Below are positions 1 through 5,963 of a stretch of DNA of 7,523 nucleotides, piece by piece. Source of the DNA: Planctomycetota bacterium. Lineage in GTDB: Bacteria; Planctomycetota; UBA1135; UBA2386. Where the stretch lies: assembly GCA_020425885.1 (NCBI GenBank), contig JAGQRA010000095.1, positions 1-7,523 on the forward strand. Reading direction: 5' to 3'. Within the stretch, counting starts at the first letter, position 1; every line of letters begins with the position of its first letter. Made by a program: the position numbers and the translations under genes. The notes under the pieces were generated by a model, which did no database searches, was not told the origin of the DNA, and saw nothing but the letters and a program-made list of their open reading frames with translations.

Positions 1-1
1 C

Positions 2-403
2 GCGAACATGCGCTTCATGCTGCGCTGGGGCAACGTGTTCATGGCCAAGTTCCTGCAGCTGTGCTGGCTGCGGCCCGCCGAACCGCGGTTCACCGACGTC
101 GGCTGTACCTACCGCGCCCTGACGAGCGAAACCTACGCCAGGATCCGCCATCGCCTGCGCGAGACCGGACCGGCGTTCTCGCCCGAGATGATGTGCGCCG
201 CCTTGCAGGAGCGCTGCCGGATCATCGAGATCCCGGTCACCTACTCGCCACGCCTCGGCGGCGAGTCCAAGCACAGCGACACCTTCTCGCGTCAGGCCAG
301 GACCGCGCTGAAGATGTTCCGGACCATCTGTCGCAAGCGCTTCCTCGAGCGCGGCACGGTGGCCGCGGGACCTGACGCCGCCGACCGACTGGAGCCGCGC
401 TAG
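2..403 (+). CDS. Family 2 glycosyltransferase, C-terminal part (5' end outside window)
   Basis: The reading frame is open from the first full codon at base 2 (Ala-Asn before the first Met at 8), so the gene starts upstream and only about 133 residues are visible. These look like the C-terminal part of polyprenyl-phosphate/dolichol-phosphate-type GT2 enzymes. An NMRFMLRWGN segment is followed by a hydrophobic helix, then TDVGCTYRAL, a PEMMCAAL helix, and EIPVTYSPRLGGESKHSD. That last Arg-Gly-Gly-Glu-Ser-Lys-His run is typical of the acceptor side of this family. The nucleotide-sugar-binding N-terminal half with the DxD motif would lie outside the window, so donor and acceptor cannot be named. 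No transmembrane helices follow; the protein ends in a basic, disordered-looking tail. Two methyltransferase genes follow on the same strand (43-base gap to the first), which suggests a surface glycan or lipid-linked sugar cluster. Family assignment is firm; substrate unknown. Confidence 0.85.
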   Translation, partial: ANMRFMLRWGNVFMAKFLQLCWLRPAEPRFTDVGCTYRALTSETYARIRHRLRETGPAFSPEMMCAALQERCRIIEIPVTYSPRLGGESKHSDTFSRQARTALKMFRTICRKRFLERGTVAAGPDAADRLEPR

Positions 404-433
404 TGCCCTGCCCCCGCCTCATCGACCAGCCGC

Positions 434-439
434 AGAGGG
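434..439 (+). promoter_or_regulatory. Shine-Dalgarno site of the first methyltransferase gene
   Basis: AGAGGG lies seven bases before the ATG at 447. It is the only convincing ribosome binding site in the window and supports that start codon. Confidence 0.6.
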
Positions 440-446
440 CCCGCTG

Positions 447-1382
447 ATGCAGTCACCTACAACGGGTGTGCCGGCCGCCGCAGCCCTCGCCGATGCCAGC
501 GCGATCACGCACTGCCAGCTCTGCGGCAGCGATCGGCGTTCGCTCAAGTTCGCCGAGCCGCCGTTCGAAGTCGTGACCTGCTCCGACTGCGGCTTGGTCT
601 ACGTCACTCCGCGCCTGACCGGCCAGGCGCTGCTCGACATCTACGACGAGGGCTACTGGAAGAGCCAGAACCCGAAGGTCCGCGGCTACGCCGACTACGC
701 CAGCGAGTCGGCGCTCTACCTCAAGACCTTCCACAAGCGCATGGCGCTGGTGCGCCGCTGGGTCGCCCCCGGTTCGCGCGTGCTCGATGTCGGTTGCGCC
801 GCCGGCTACTTCCTGCGCGTCATGCGCGACTGCGGCCACGACGTGCACGGCGTCGAGCTCTCCGAGGCGATCGCCAAGGAAGCGGTCACCGCACTCGGCG
901 CCGAACGGATCCACATCGGCACCCTCGACGACGCCGTCACGGCGATGAACTACGAGCCCGCCTCCTTCGACCTGGTCTCGCTGTGGGACGTGATCGAACA
1001 CGTGCCCGACCCGCAGTCGGTGTTGCGCCGCATCCGCGAGCTGCTGAAGCCCGGTGCGCGGCTGCTGCTCGAGACCCAGAACGTCACCTCGCGCTGGGCC
1101 CGCGTGCTCGGACGCCGCTGGCACCACTACAAGCACCACGAGCACCTCTTCCATTTCACTCCGGATACGATCCGCCGACTGCTGCACGACTGCGGCTTCC
1201 GCACGCTCGAGATCGGCGCCGGCTATGCCGGCAAGTACGTGTCGTTCGCCTTCCTCGCGGAACGGGCCGGCAAACTCGGGCGCATCCCCGGGCTCCTGGC
1301 CCGACCGCTGGGGCTGCTGCGCTCCTGGAACCTCTACGTCAACCCGCGCGACGAGATCATCGTCGTCGCCGAGCCCGACTAG
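447..1382 (+). CDS. Class I SAM-dependent methyltransferase with N-terminal zinc-ribbon-like cysteines
   Basis: The 311-residue protein joins a four-cysteine N-terminal module (Cys23, Cys26, Cys45, Cys48; C-x2-C-x18-C-x2-C) to a Rossmann methyltransferase core of the Methyltransf_23/UbiG-like type. Motif I is VLDVGCAAGYFL at residues 112-123. An acidic residue ending strand 2 (Glu137 in GVELS) should hold the SAM ribose, and DLVSLWDVIEHVPDP at 175-189 is the motif IV region. HEHLFHFTPDTIRRLL follows, a pattern usual in this family. Zinc binding is inferred from the cysteine spacing. Such two-part enzymes are common in polysaccharide and nucleotide-sugar clusters, where they methylate sugars or lipid intermediates; the actual substrate cannot be read here. 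The start is supported by AGAGGG seven bases upstream. The gene sits 43 bases after the glycosyltransferase and 20 bases before a second methyltransferase, so co-transcription is likely. It could also be a methyltransferase of another small molecule. Confidence 0.88.
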   Translation: MQSPTTGVPAAAALADASAITHCQLCGSDRRSLKFAEPPFEVVTCSDCGLVYVTPRLTGQALLDIYDEGYWKSQNPKVRGYADYASESALYLKTFHKRMALVRRWVAPGSRVLDVGCAAGYFLRVMRDCGHDVHGVELSEAIAKEAVTALGAERIHIGTLDDAVTAMNYEPASFDLVSLWDVIEHVPDPQSVLRRIRELLKPGARLLLETQNVTSRWARVLGRRWHHYKHHEHLFHFTPDTIRRLLHDCGFRTLEIGAGYAGKYVSFAFLAERAGKLGRIPGLLARPLGLLRSWNLYVNPRDEIIVVAEPD

Positions 1383-1402
1383 TGCCTTACCGGCACACGT
1401 GA

Positions 1403-2152
1403 ATGGACCGCGTCGCCTACGAGACCTTCGCCAAGCTCGAGCACTCACACTTCTGGTTCGTGAGTCGCCGGCGCATCTTCTTCGCCGAGCTCGATCGTGC
1501 GCTCGGGACGTCGACCGGCCGGCGCGTGCTCGAGATCGGCTGCGGCGCCGGCGGCTTCCTCGGCCCGCTGCAACGCTACGGCGACGTCACCGGTCTCGAC
1601 ATCGACCATGAGTACATCGCCTTCTGCAAGGACCGCGGCTTCGGCAACGTGCTCTGCGGCTCGGGCTACGAGCTGCCGTTCGCCGACGGCGCCTTCGACC
1701 TCGTCTGCCTGTTCGACACGATCGAGCACATCCCGGACGACGAGCAGGCCCTGCACGAGGTGCTGCGTGTGCTGCGTCCCGGCGGCGCCGTCTTCGTGTC
1801 GGTGCCGGCCTACCAGTGGCTGTGGTCACAGAACGATGTCACCGCCCATCATCATCGCCGCTACACCGCGTCACGGATGCGCCGCGTGCTGCGTCGGGCC
1901 GGCCTGGTCCCGGCCCGGATCAGCTACTTCAACACGATCCTGCTGCCGCTGATCGTGCCGTCGGTGCTGTGGCAGAAGTTCATGGATCGCCTCGGCCGGT
2001 TGCCCGAGGGCTACAACAACATGAGCGTGCAGCTGCCACCGTGGCTGAACCGCCTGTTCACCGGCATCATGTCGGGCGAGCGCCACCTGCTGCGCTGGCT
2101 CGCCTTCCCGTTCGGCCACTCGCTGTTCGCGCTGGCCCGGCGGCCGGGGTGA
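1403..2152 (+). CDS. Class I SAM-dependent methyltransferase (Methyltransf_11 type)
   Basis: The 249-residue protein opens with MDRVAYETFAKLEHSHFWF and SRRR, the 'E-x-x-HFWF-x-x-R' start common to a group of methyltransferases found beside glycosyltransferases. Motif I is VLEIGCGAGGFL (42-53), Asp66 in GLDID is the acidic strand-2 residue, and LFDTIEHIPDD (103-113) is motif IV. LRVLRPGGAVFVSVPAYQWLWS and HHHRRY follow, as usual for the group. A hydrophobic stretch (LLPLIVPSVLWQKF) near residue 180 and a hydrophobic C-terminus suggest contact with the membrane or a lipid-linked substrate; this is inference. The start is well fixed: an in-frame TGA directly precedes the ATG. No Shine-Dalgarno sequence is visible and the gap to the previous gene is only 20 bases, so translation may be coupled. 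Apart from the Rossmann-fold motifs it does not resemble the preceding methyltransferase and lacks the cysteine module, so the pair is not a simple recent duplication. Substrate unknown. Confidence 0.88.
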   Translation: MDRVAYETFAKLEHSHFWFVSRRRIFFAELDRALGTSTGRRVLEIGCGAGGFLGPLQRYGDVTGLDIDHEYIAFCKDRGFGNVLCGSGYELPFADGAFDLVCLFDTIEHIPDDEQALHEVLRVLRPGGAVFVSVPAYQWLWSQNDVTAHHHRRYTASRMRRVLRRAGLVPARISYFNTILLPLIVPSVLWQKFMDRLGRLPEGYNNMSVQLPPWLNRLFTGIMSGERHLLRWLAFPFGHSLFALARRPG

Positions 2153-2170
2153 TCCGGCGACCGGTCGACG

Positions 2171-2191
2171 CCGCCGAGGCTACTTCGGCGG
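2171..2191 (+). terminator. Hairpin between convergent genes, possible terminator of the plus-strand operon
   Basis: CCGCCGA (2171-2177) pairs perfectly with TCGGCGG (2185-2191) around a seven-base loop, starting 18 bases after the methyltransferase stop. On the plus strand a pyrimidine-rich stretch (GCTGCCTTCTTTCG) follows, which is a poor U-tract. The right arm lies inside the last codons of the opposing gene. With only 27 bases between the two stop codons this is the obvious place for a shared terminator, but the weak T-run keeps confidence low. Confidence 0.35.
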
Positions 2192-4543
2192 GCTGCCTTC
2201 TTTCGTCCCGTTCCCGTCCTTGCCACCACCGCCGAGGTCATCGACGACCTGAGTGCCGGCGGGCGACTCGACCTGGTAGCGCTGCTTGATCGCCTCCAGG
2301 GTGTAGGCCTGGGAGTAGGCCATGCCCGCCTGCAGCGACGCATAGCTCGAGTTGGCGAAGCCATAGCCCTTGCGGACCTGCTCGAACTCGCGACGCTCGA
2401 CGTCGCTGTCCGTCAGCGGTTCGACGGCGGCGCAGAAGGCCGCCTGCCAGCGACGATTGGTGACATCCTGAACGACCCCGGTCGCCTCGCCTTCGTCGAG
2501 TTCCGAGTGGTTGCGGAACAGGAAGACGGTCGTCGGATCGTAGCGCTTGTCGAAGCGCGGCCTGGATTGCACGTCGCGCGGCAACGGGCCGACGTCGGTG
2601 ACCGTGAACCCGGCCTCGGCCGCGGCCTCGTCGAGCACGTCCTTGTGGACCTTGCGGGCCTCGGCCGCGATCTCCTCCTCGAGGGCGACGTCGACCGCCT
2701 TCTCGAACTCGACTATGCGGTCGGCCTTCTTGGCCTGCATCGCCTGCAGGGTGCCCAGGTTGGCTTCCCATTCGGCACGGGCGCGGGTCTCCGGGCGCGT
2801 CTCGGCCAACGCCTGCTCGGCAGCGGCGATGTCGGCGGCCATCTTGGTCTCCCATTCGGTGACCTTGTCGTCGATGCGCTGCTGCCGCGAGCCCTCGAGT
2901 TCGCTGACCTTCTCCGGGATCTTGGCCTTGGCCAGGCGCAGCAGCGCCGCCTCGAGCTTCTCCTTTGCCGCAGTGGCCTGCTCCTTGGCCTTCTCGGTGA
3001 AGTAGGCACCCTCGAGCAGCGGCTGCAGCTCGTCGTCGGGCTTCAGCGGCTGCACCAGGATGTCGGTGACCTGGTAGATCATCGCCGCCTTCGTCGTGCG
3101 CTGCGCCCGGAAGCACATGTCGCCCTTCTGGCGGTGGAAGGTCGCGTTACGCGCCGCTCCCCATTCGCCGAGGCCGATATCGTTCGCCTCGAGATCCTTG
3201 AGTTCGGCCTCCTTGCGCTTCTCGGTGAAGGCACGCTGCACGATGCCGGCCTTGTCCTTCGTCAGCTCGGCGAAGGCGGCGGGGAAATCGAACTCGCCCA
3301 GGCGCTGGTTGGCGGCCTCTTCGGCGGCCTTCTTCTCGTTCTCGCGCGCGATGAGGACCTCCTTCTTCTGCGCCAGCTCCTCGACTGCGGCGGTGTCCTC
3401 GGGGTTGTCCGCGATCTTCTTCTCGAGCACCGACACCTCGTTCTGCGTCGTGAAGTACTCGGTGTTGCACCGCTGGCGCTCGTCGTTGACCTCCTTGACG
3501 AACTCACCGCGCTGTTCGGTGATCTTGGTCAGGATGTCCTGCATGACCTTCTCGGTCTCGAGCAGCATGTTGAGCTCGGCCACGACCGTTTCGTCGTCCT
3601 CGGGCTTGTAGGTGCCGTCCTCGTTCTTGAAGCGCTCGCGCTCGAAGCCGTAGACGCGCTTGCGTTCCTCGTCGCCGATCTCGAAGCCGTCGAGGCTCTC
3701 GCTCCACTGCGAGCGATCGAACTCGGCGAACAGCAGCGCGCCCATCCGCAGCGCGACCTGGTTGGTGTCGAACACACCGAGGCGAGTCTGCTCACCCTTG
3801 TCCTTGGCATCGAGCCACGCCCGCAGATCCTCCTTGCTCATGCCGCCGACGGCCTTGAGCTGCTCGTCGAGCGCCTTCTCGTCGAAGGTCGCGACGTGGA
3901 AGGTGATCTTCTCGCGGTCGGTCTTGATCCGCTCGAGGATGCTCGCCTCCGAGTTGTCGAGCGCCAGCGACTGCAACCGCACCAAGGTGCCGATGCGCAT
4001 CGCCTCGGCGAACGTCTGACGGCAGTCGGCCAACGAGGCGAAGTTGAGCTGGCGCGCCAATTGCGATTCCGACTCGACCGACCCGGCCGCGATCATCGTC
4101 GCCATCGCACGGTCGACCTCGACCATCGAGACATCGATGCCCTCGGTGATCGCGGCGCGACGGAGGAAGGCGAGCATGTCACCGAGGTCGGTGCGGCTGC
4201 CATCGCCGGGGGAGATCGGCGGCATCACGCCGGCCCGGGCCATCGTGTCCTTGCGTTGGGCGACGTGGTTGCCGATGTCGATGTCCTCCGGCTGCAGCGA
4301 GACCCGCTGGCCGCCGACCATCATGGTCGACAGCGGTCGCTGCGCGTTGAACATGTCCTTCACGAAGGCGAGCATCGGCCCGCTCACCGAGAAGAAGACC
4401 AGCACGAACAGGCCGACGCTGTAGAGCAGCTTCTTCTGATGACGGCGAAACCAGCCGTAGACGCCGGAGTGGTCGTCGATGAGATCGTGAGGGGCCGCCT
4501 CTGAAGGCGTGTCAGCAGCCGCTGTTCCGGTTTTGGTCGACAT
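2180..4543 (-). CDS. Membrane-anchored SurA/PpiD-N-like protein with long coiled coils
   Basis: The 787-residue product has a short cytoplasmic N-terminus, a basic FRRHQKK motif (32-38) and one transmembrane helix at about 39-60, with the remainder probably outside the inner membrane. Residues about 72-275 resemble the chaperone region of SurA/PpiD: a VGGQRVSLQPEDI-type start, a helical middle (EGIDVSMVEVDRAM), then an EKITFHVATFDEKALDE / SKEDLRAWLDAKD pattern. No typical parvulin isomerase domain can be seen after it. Instead there are long Lys/Glu/Ala-rich, coiled-coil-like helices, roughly residues 330-440 and 540-670, and a Gly-rich hydrophilic tail. By family knowledge such proteins help fold or hold envelope proteins; here that is inference. 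I chose the ATG at 4543 because it places the helix near the N-terminus as in homologues. An in-frame TTG at 4624 would add 27 Arg-rich residues and is less likely. No Shine-Dalgarno sequence precedes either start. It converges with the methyltransferase gene, 27 bases apart. Confidence 0.75.
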   Translation of the reverse strand: MSTKTGTAAADTPSEAAPHDLIDDHSGVYGWFRRHQKKLLYSVGLFVLVFFSVSGPMLAFVKDMFNAQRPLSTMMVGGQRVSLQPEDIDIGNHVAQRKDTMARAGVMPPISPGDGSRTDLGDMLAFLRRAAITEGIDVSMVEVDRAMATMIAAGSVESESQLARQLNFASLADCRQTFAEAMRIGTLVRLQSLALDNSEASILERIKTDREKITFHVATFDEKALDEQLKAVGGMSKEDLRAWLDAKDKGEQTRLGVFDTNQVALRMGALLFAEFDRSQWSESLDGFEIGDEERKRVYGFERERFKNEDGTYKPEDDETVVAELNMLLETEKVMQDILTKITEQRGEFVKEVNDERQRCNTEYFTTQNEVSVLEKKIADNPEDTAAVEELAQKKEVLIARENEKKAAEEAANQRLGEFDFPAAFAELTKDKAGIVQRAFTEKRKEAELKDLEANDIGLGEWGAARNATFHRQKGDMCFRAQRTTKAAMIYQVTDILVQPLKPDDELQPLLEGAYFTEKAKEQATAAKEKLEAALLRLAKAKIPEKVSELEGSRQQRIDDKVTEWETKMAADIAAAEQALAETRPETRARAEWEANLGTLQAMQAKKADRIVEFEKAVDVALEEEIAAEARKVHKDVLDEAAAEAGFTVTDVGPLPRDVQSRPRFDKRYDPTTVFLFRNHSELDEGEATGVVQDVTNRRWQAAFCAAVEPLTDSDVERREFEQVRKGYGFANSSYASLQAGMAYSQAYTLEAIKQRYQVESPAGTQVVDDLGGGGKDGNGTKEGSPPK

Positions 4544-4727
4544 GATGGGTTGGGCAGGATACTCGTCGCGGCGCCGCGGACGGTGTCGCCGCAGCACCTT
4601 TTTGACCGCGCTGCCGCCCGGCAAGGACGTGGCCGCGGGTCATGCGGTGGCAGATTCGGGTGTCGTGTCGGATACGGATCGGTGGGACTCGGATCGGTGG
4701 GATTCGGATCGGGTCGGACCGATAGGT
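4544..4727. other. Intergenic region upstream of the SurA-like gene
   Basis: This 184-base gap between the Trm112-like gene and the SurA-like gene should hold the latter's promoter if it has its own. I see no confident -35/-10 pair; TATCCT ten bases before the ATG is a weak -10 candidate without a matching -35. The distal half carries the 15-bp tandem repeat annotated separately and an imperfect ATCGG/CCGAT hairpin (4708-4723) just after the Trm112-like stop codon, without a T-run. No coding potential is convincing. Confidence 0.5.
4676..4720. repeat. 15-bp tandem repeat, two near-exact units plus a decayed third
   Basis: GGATCGGTGGGACTC (4676-4690) is followed directly by GGATCGGTGGGATTC (4691-4705), with one mismatch. 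A third, degraded unit starts with GGATCGG at 4706, and a partial match (TCGGATAC) lies just before the first unit. The array sits eight bases beyond the stop of the Trm112-like gene and about 130 bases before the start of the SurA-like gene. Confidence 0.8.
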
Positions 4728-5018
4728 TCAGGAGGAAGGGGTTTCCAGGGTGGATGGGGTCGCCAACAGGATCGCCTCGGCGGACAACAGGATGGGGATG
4801 CCATCCAGGATCGGATACAGGGCGTCTCCCGATGCCGGCACCAGGCCGGCCTCTATCGGCTTTTCGACCGCCACGCCGGCCCGATTCCGGGCCCGGCCTT
4901 CGGCCACGGCAGCGTTCACGGACTCGATCTCGGCCGCCGAAGCCTCACGCAACGGCTGGCGCGTGGCCGGGCAGATCAGCATGCCGAGGAATTCAGGATC
5001 GATCATGGTGGCCAACAT
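4728..5018 (-). CDS. Trm112/UPF0434 (YcaR-like) family small protein
   Basis: The 96-residue protein begins MLATMIDPEFLGMLICPATRQPL and later has GDALYPILDGIPILLSAEAI. Those two blocks, 'DPELLxxLxCP' and 'LYPIxDGIPxLL', frame the Trm112 fold. The middle (about residues 22-62) is a longer Ala/Glu-rich insertion with an RNRAG motif, giving a protein longer than the roughly 60-residue Escherichia coli YcaR. Only one cysteine (Cys16) remains of the four that bind zinc in classical members, so zinc binding by the usual site is unlikely. In eukaryotes and archaea Trm112 activates methyltransferases that act on tRNA, rRNA and release factors; the bacterial role is poorly defined. The ATG at 5018 is annotated; the ATG at 5006 (MIDPEF) fits the usual family N-terminus equally well. 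The tRNA-Lys gene ends 19 bases upstream on the same strand, so the two may share a transcript. Confidence 0.85.
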   Translation of the reverse strand: MLATMIDPEFLGMLICPATRQPLREASAAEIESVNAAVAEGRARNRAGVAVEKPIEAGLVPASGDALYPILDGIPILLSAEAILLATPSTLETPSS

Positions 5019-5037
5019 TCATCATGGTCCGAGCGGC

Positions 5038-5113
5038 TGGTAGGGGCGGAAGGACTCGAACCTTCGACCTACGGCTTAAAAGGCCGCTGCTCTACCGACT
5101 GAGCTACGCCCCC
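5038..5113 (-). tRNA. tRNA-Lys (anticodon UUU), CCA encoded
   Basis: Read on the minus strand, a complete cloverleaf folds. The 7-bp acceptor GGGGGCG/CGCCCCT has a G-U first pair. The D arm is GCTC/GAGC with GG in its loop. The anticodon stem is GCGGC/GCCGT (one G-U pair) with loop CTTTTAA, giving anticodon TTT. The variable loop is five bases, and the T arm is GAAGG/CCTTC with loop TTCGAGT. The discriminator base is A (5041) and CCA (5038-5040) is encoded in the DNA. It reads lysine codons AAA and, by wobble, AAG. It lies between frr (142 bases upstream) and the Trm112-like gene (19 bases downstream); whether it has its own promoter is not clear. Confidence 0.97.
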
Positions 5114-5177
5114 GGGCCGTTCAGGGCGGAACATCGAACCCCGCAAGGGGGGCGAGCGCAACCGGCTGCAGGAGAAT

Positions 5178-5195
5178 CCCGTGCACCGGCACGGG
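5178..5195 (-). terminator. Hairpin downstream of frr, possible terminator
   Basis: Arms CCCGTGC and GCACGGG (5178-5184 and 5189-5195) form a perfect 7-bp stem with a four-base loop. On the minus strand it is followed by ATTCTCCT, a poor but pyrimidine-rich tail. It is the second of two hairpins between frr and tRNA-Lys and could end the rpsB-tsf-pyrH-frr transcript or act as a processing site before the tRNA. Confidence 0.4.
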
Positions 5196-5209
5196 CCCGC
5201 GTCCAGGTC

Positions 5210-5245
5210 GCGGTGGCACGGGCGGCTTCGAGCCGGCGCCACCGC
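5210..5245 (-). terminator. Two-tier hairpin just after the frr stop
   Basis: GCGGTGGC (5210-5217) pairs over 8 bp with GCCACCGC (5238-5245), and inside it CGGCT (5223-5227) pairs with AGCCG (5231-5235). The structure begins ten bases after the frr stop codon. No T-run follows on the minus strand, so it may be a 3'-end stabiliser or a Rho-type signal rather than a classical intrinsic terminator. Confidence 0.4.
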
Positions 5246-5255
5246 CGCACCGGAC

Positions 5256-5825
5256 TCACTCCTCGAGGATCTCCTTGGTCTTGTTCTTGAGCAGCTCCTC
5301 CATCTGGGCATCCGCTGCCTTCAGGGCCTTGTCGACGGCGTCGTGTGCCTTCTTGCACTGATCCTCGGTGAGGGCGCCGTCCTTCTTCATCTGATCGGCG
5401 TGCTTGTTGGCCTCTCGCCGCTCATTGCGCAGGGCGACACGATTCTGCTCGACGATGTCCTTGACCTTGTGGGCGAGCTTCTGGCGCTGCTCGCCGGAGA
5501 GCGGCGGCAGGATGAGGCGCAGGATCTTGCCGTCGGATTGCGGGGTCAGCCCCAGATCCGACTTGAGGATGCCGCGTTCGATCTCCTTCATGACCGGGGG
5601 CGAGGCATCGAACGGCTTGATCATCAACTGCCGCGCCTCGGGGACGGAGATGTGCGCCACCTGGGCGAGCGGTGTCGGCGAGCCGTAGTAGTCGACCCGG
5701 ATCGTGTCGACGAGGGTCGGCGAGGCGCGCCCAGTGCGAATGCCGCCAAGCTGCTCCTTGAGGTGCTTGATCGTCTTGTCGGTCTTGTCGTGGAGCTCGC
5801 TGAGAATGCTGGCGTATGGGTCCAT
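5256..5825 (-). CDS. frr: Ribosome recycling factor
   Basis: The 189-residue product matches the usual 185-residue length. RRF works with EF-G to split the post-termination 70S ribosome in the cytoplasm. The N-terminal helix of domain I carries HLKEQLGGIRTGRASPTLVD, the family's most conserved stretch. Domain II contains YYGSPTPLAQVA and SVPEARQLMIKPFD. Domain I resumes with LGLTPQSDGKILRLILPPLS and GEQRQKLAH, then RNERREANKHADQMKKDG, which includes the conserved Arg/Glu-rich helix. The protein ends NKTKEILEE. The MDPYASILSEL start aligns with the family and needs no extension. No Shine-Dalgarno sequence is visible before the ATG. The gap to pyrH is 138 bases and contains hairpins, so a separate promoter or RNA processing between the two genes is possible. 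Identification is secure. Confidence 0.97.
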   Translation of the reverse strand: MDPYASILSELHDKTDKTIKHLKEQLGGIRTGRASPTLVDTIRVDYYGSPTPLAQVAHISVPEARQLMIKPFDASPPVMKEIERGILKSDLGLTPQSDGKILRLILPPLSGEQRQKLAHKVKDIVEQNRVALRNERREANKHADQMKKDGALTEDQCKKAHDAVDKALKAADAQMEELLKNKTKEILEE

Positions 5826-5904
5826 GGTCTGTGTCAGGGCTTGGGAACGCGTATCGGCCGCGCCATCGTAGCCTCCGCCGCGACGGACTCACGCCTCAAA
5901 CGCA

Positions 5905-5950
5905 GCGGCGCCGGATGTCGCCGCACCTTCGTCGTCGCCGCGTCGCGGCG
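5905..5950 (-). other. Pair of G+C hairpins between pyrH and frr
   Basis: Two perfect 6-bp stems lie in this 138-base gap. GCGGCG (5905-5910) pairs with CGCCGC (5919-5924) around an eight-base loop, and CGCCGC (5936-5941) pairs with GCGGCG (5945-5950) around GTC. The same arm sequences recur in inverted order, so the outer arms can also pair with each other in alternative folds. There is no T-run after either. The second begins 13 bases past the pyrH stop and could attenuate or stabilise the upstream message. Confidence 0.4.
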
Positions 5951-5963
5951 CGTCCCCCAAGGC

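Noticed and set aside
400..1396. CTAGTGCC at the ends of both the glycosyltransferase and the first methyltransferase gene
   Set aside because: Eight shared bases that include the stop codon are easily chance; no longer similarity surrounds them.
2507..4504. A 665-residue open frame on the plus strand opposite the SurA-like gene
   Set aside because: Its product is Leu/Val/Arg/His-rich low-complexity text with no family motif, as expected for the antisense of a Glu/Lys/Ala-rich gene with high third-position G+C. The opposite strand has a clear membrane helix and SurA-like pattern.
4544..4624. N-terminal extension of the SurA-like gene to a TTG at 4624
   Set aside because: It would add 27 Arg-rich residues before the usual start, uses a rare start codon and has no ribosome binding site. 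The ATG at 4543 fits the family layout better.
4509..5102. Plus-strand open frame ending in a GAEGLEPSTYGLKGRCSTD-like string
   Set aside because: That string is the well-known spurious translation of a tRNA gene's complementary strand; here it is tRNA-Lys. The DRWDS repeats in it are only the 15-bp DNA repeat read in frame.
5114..5175. TTGCGC and TTCGAT, 17 bases apart, as a promoter for tRNA-Lys
   Set aside because: The -10 matches the consensus at only three of six positions and the spacer is a G/C hairpin; not enough to annotate.
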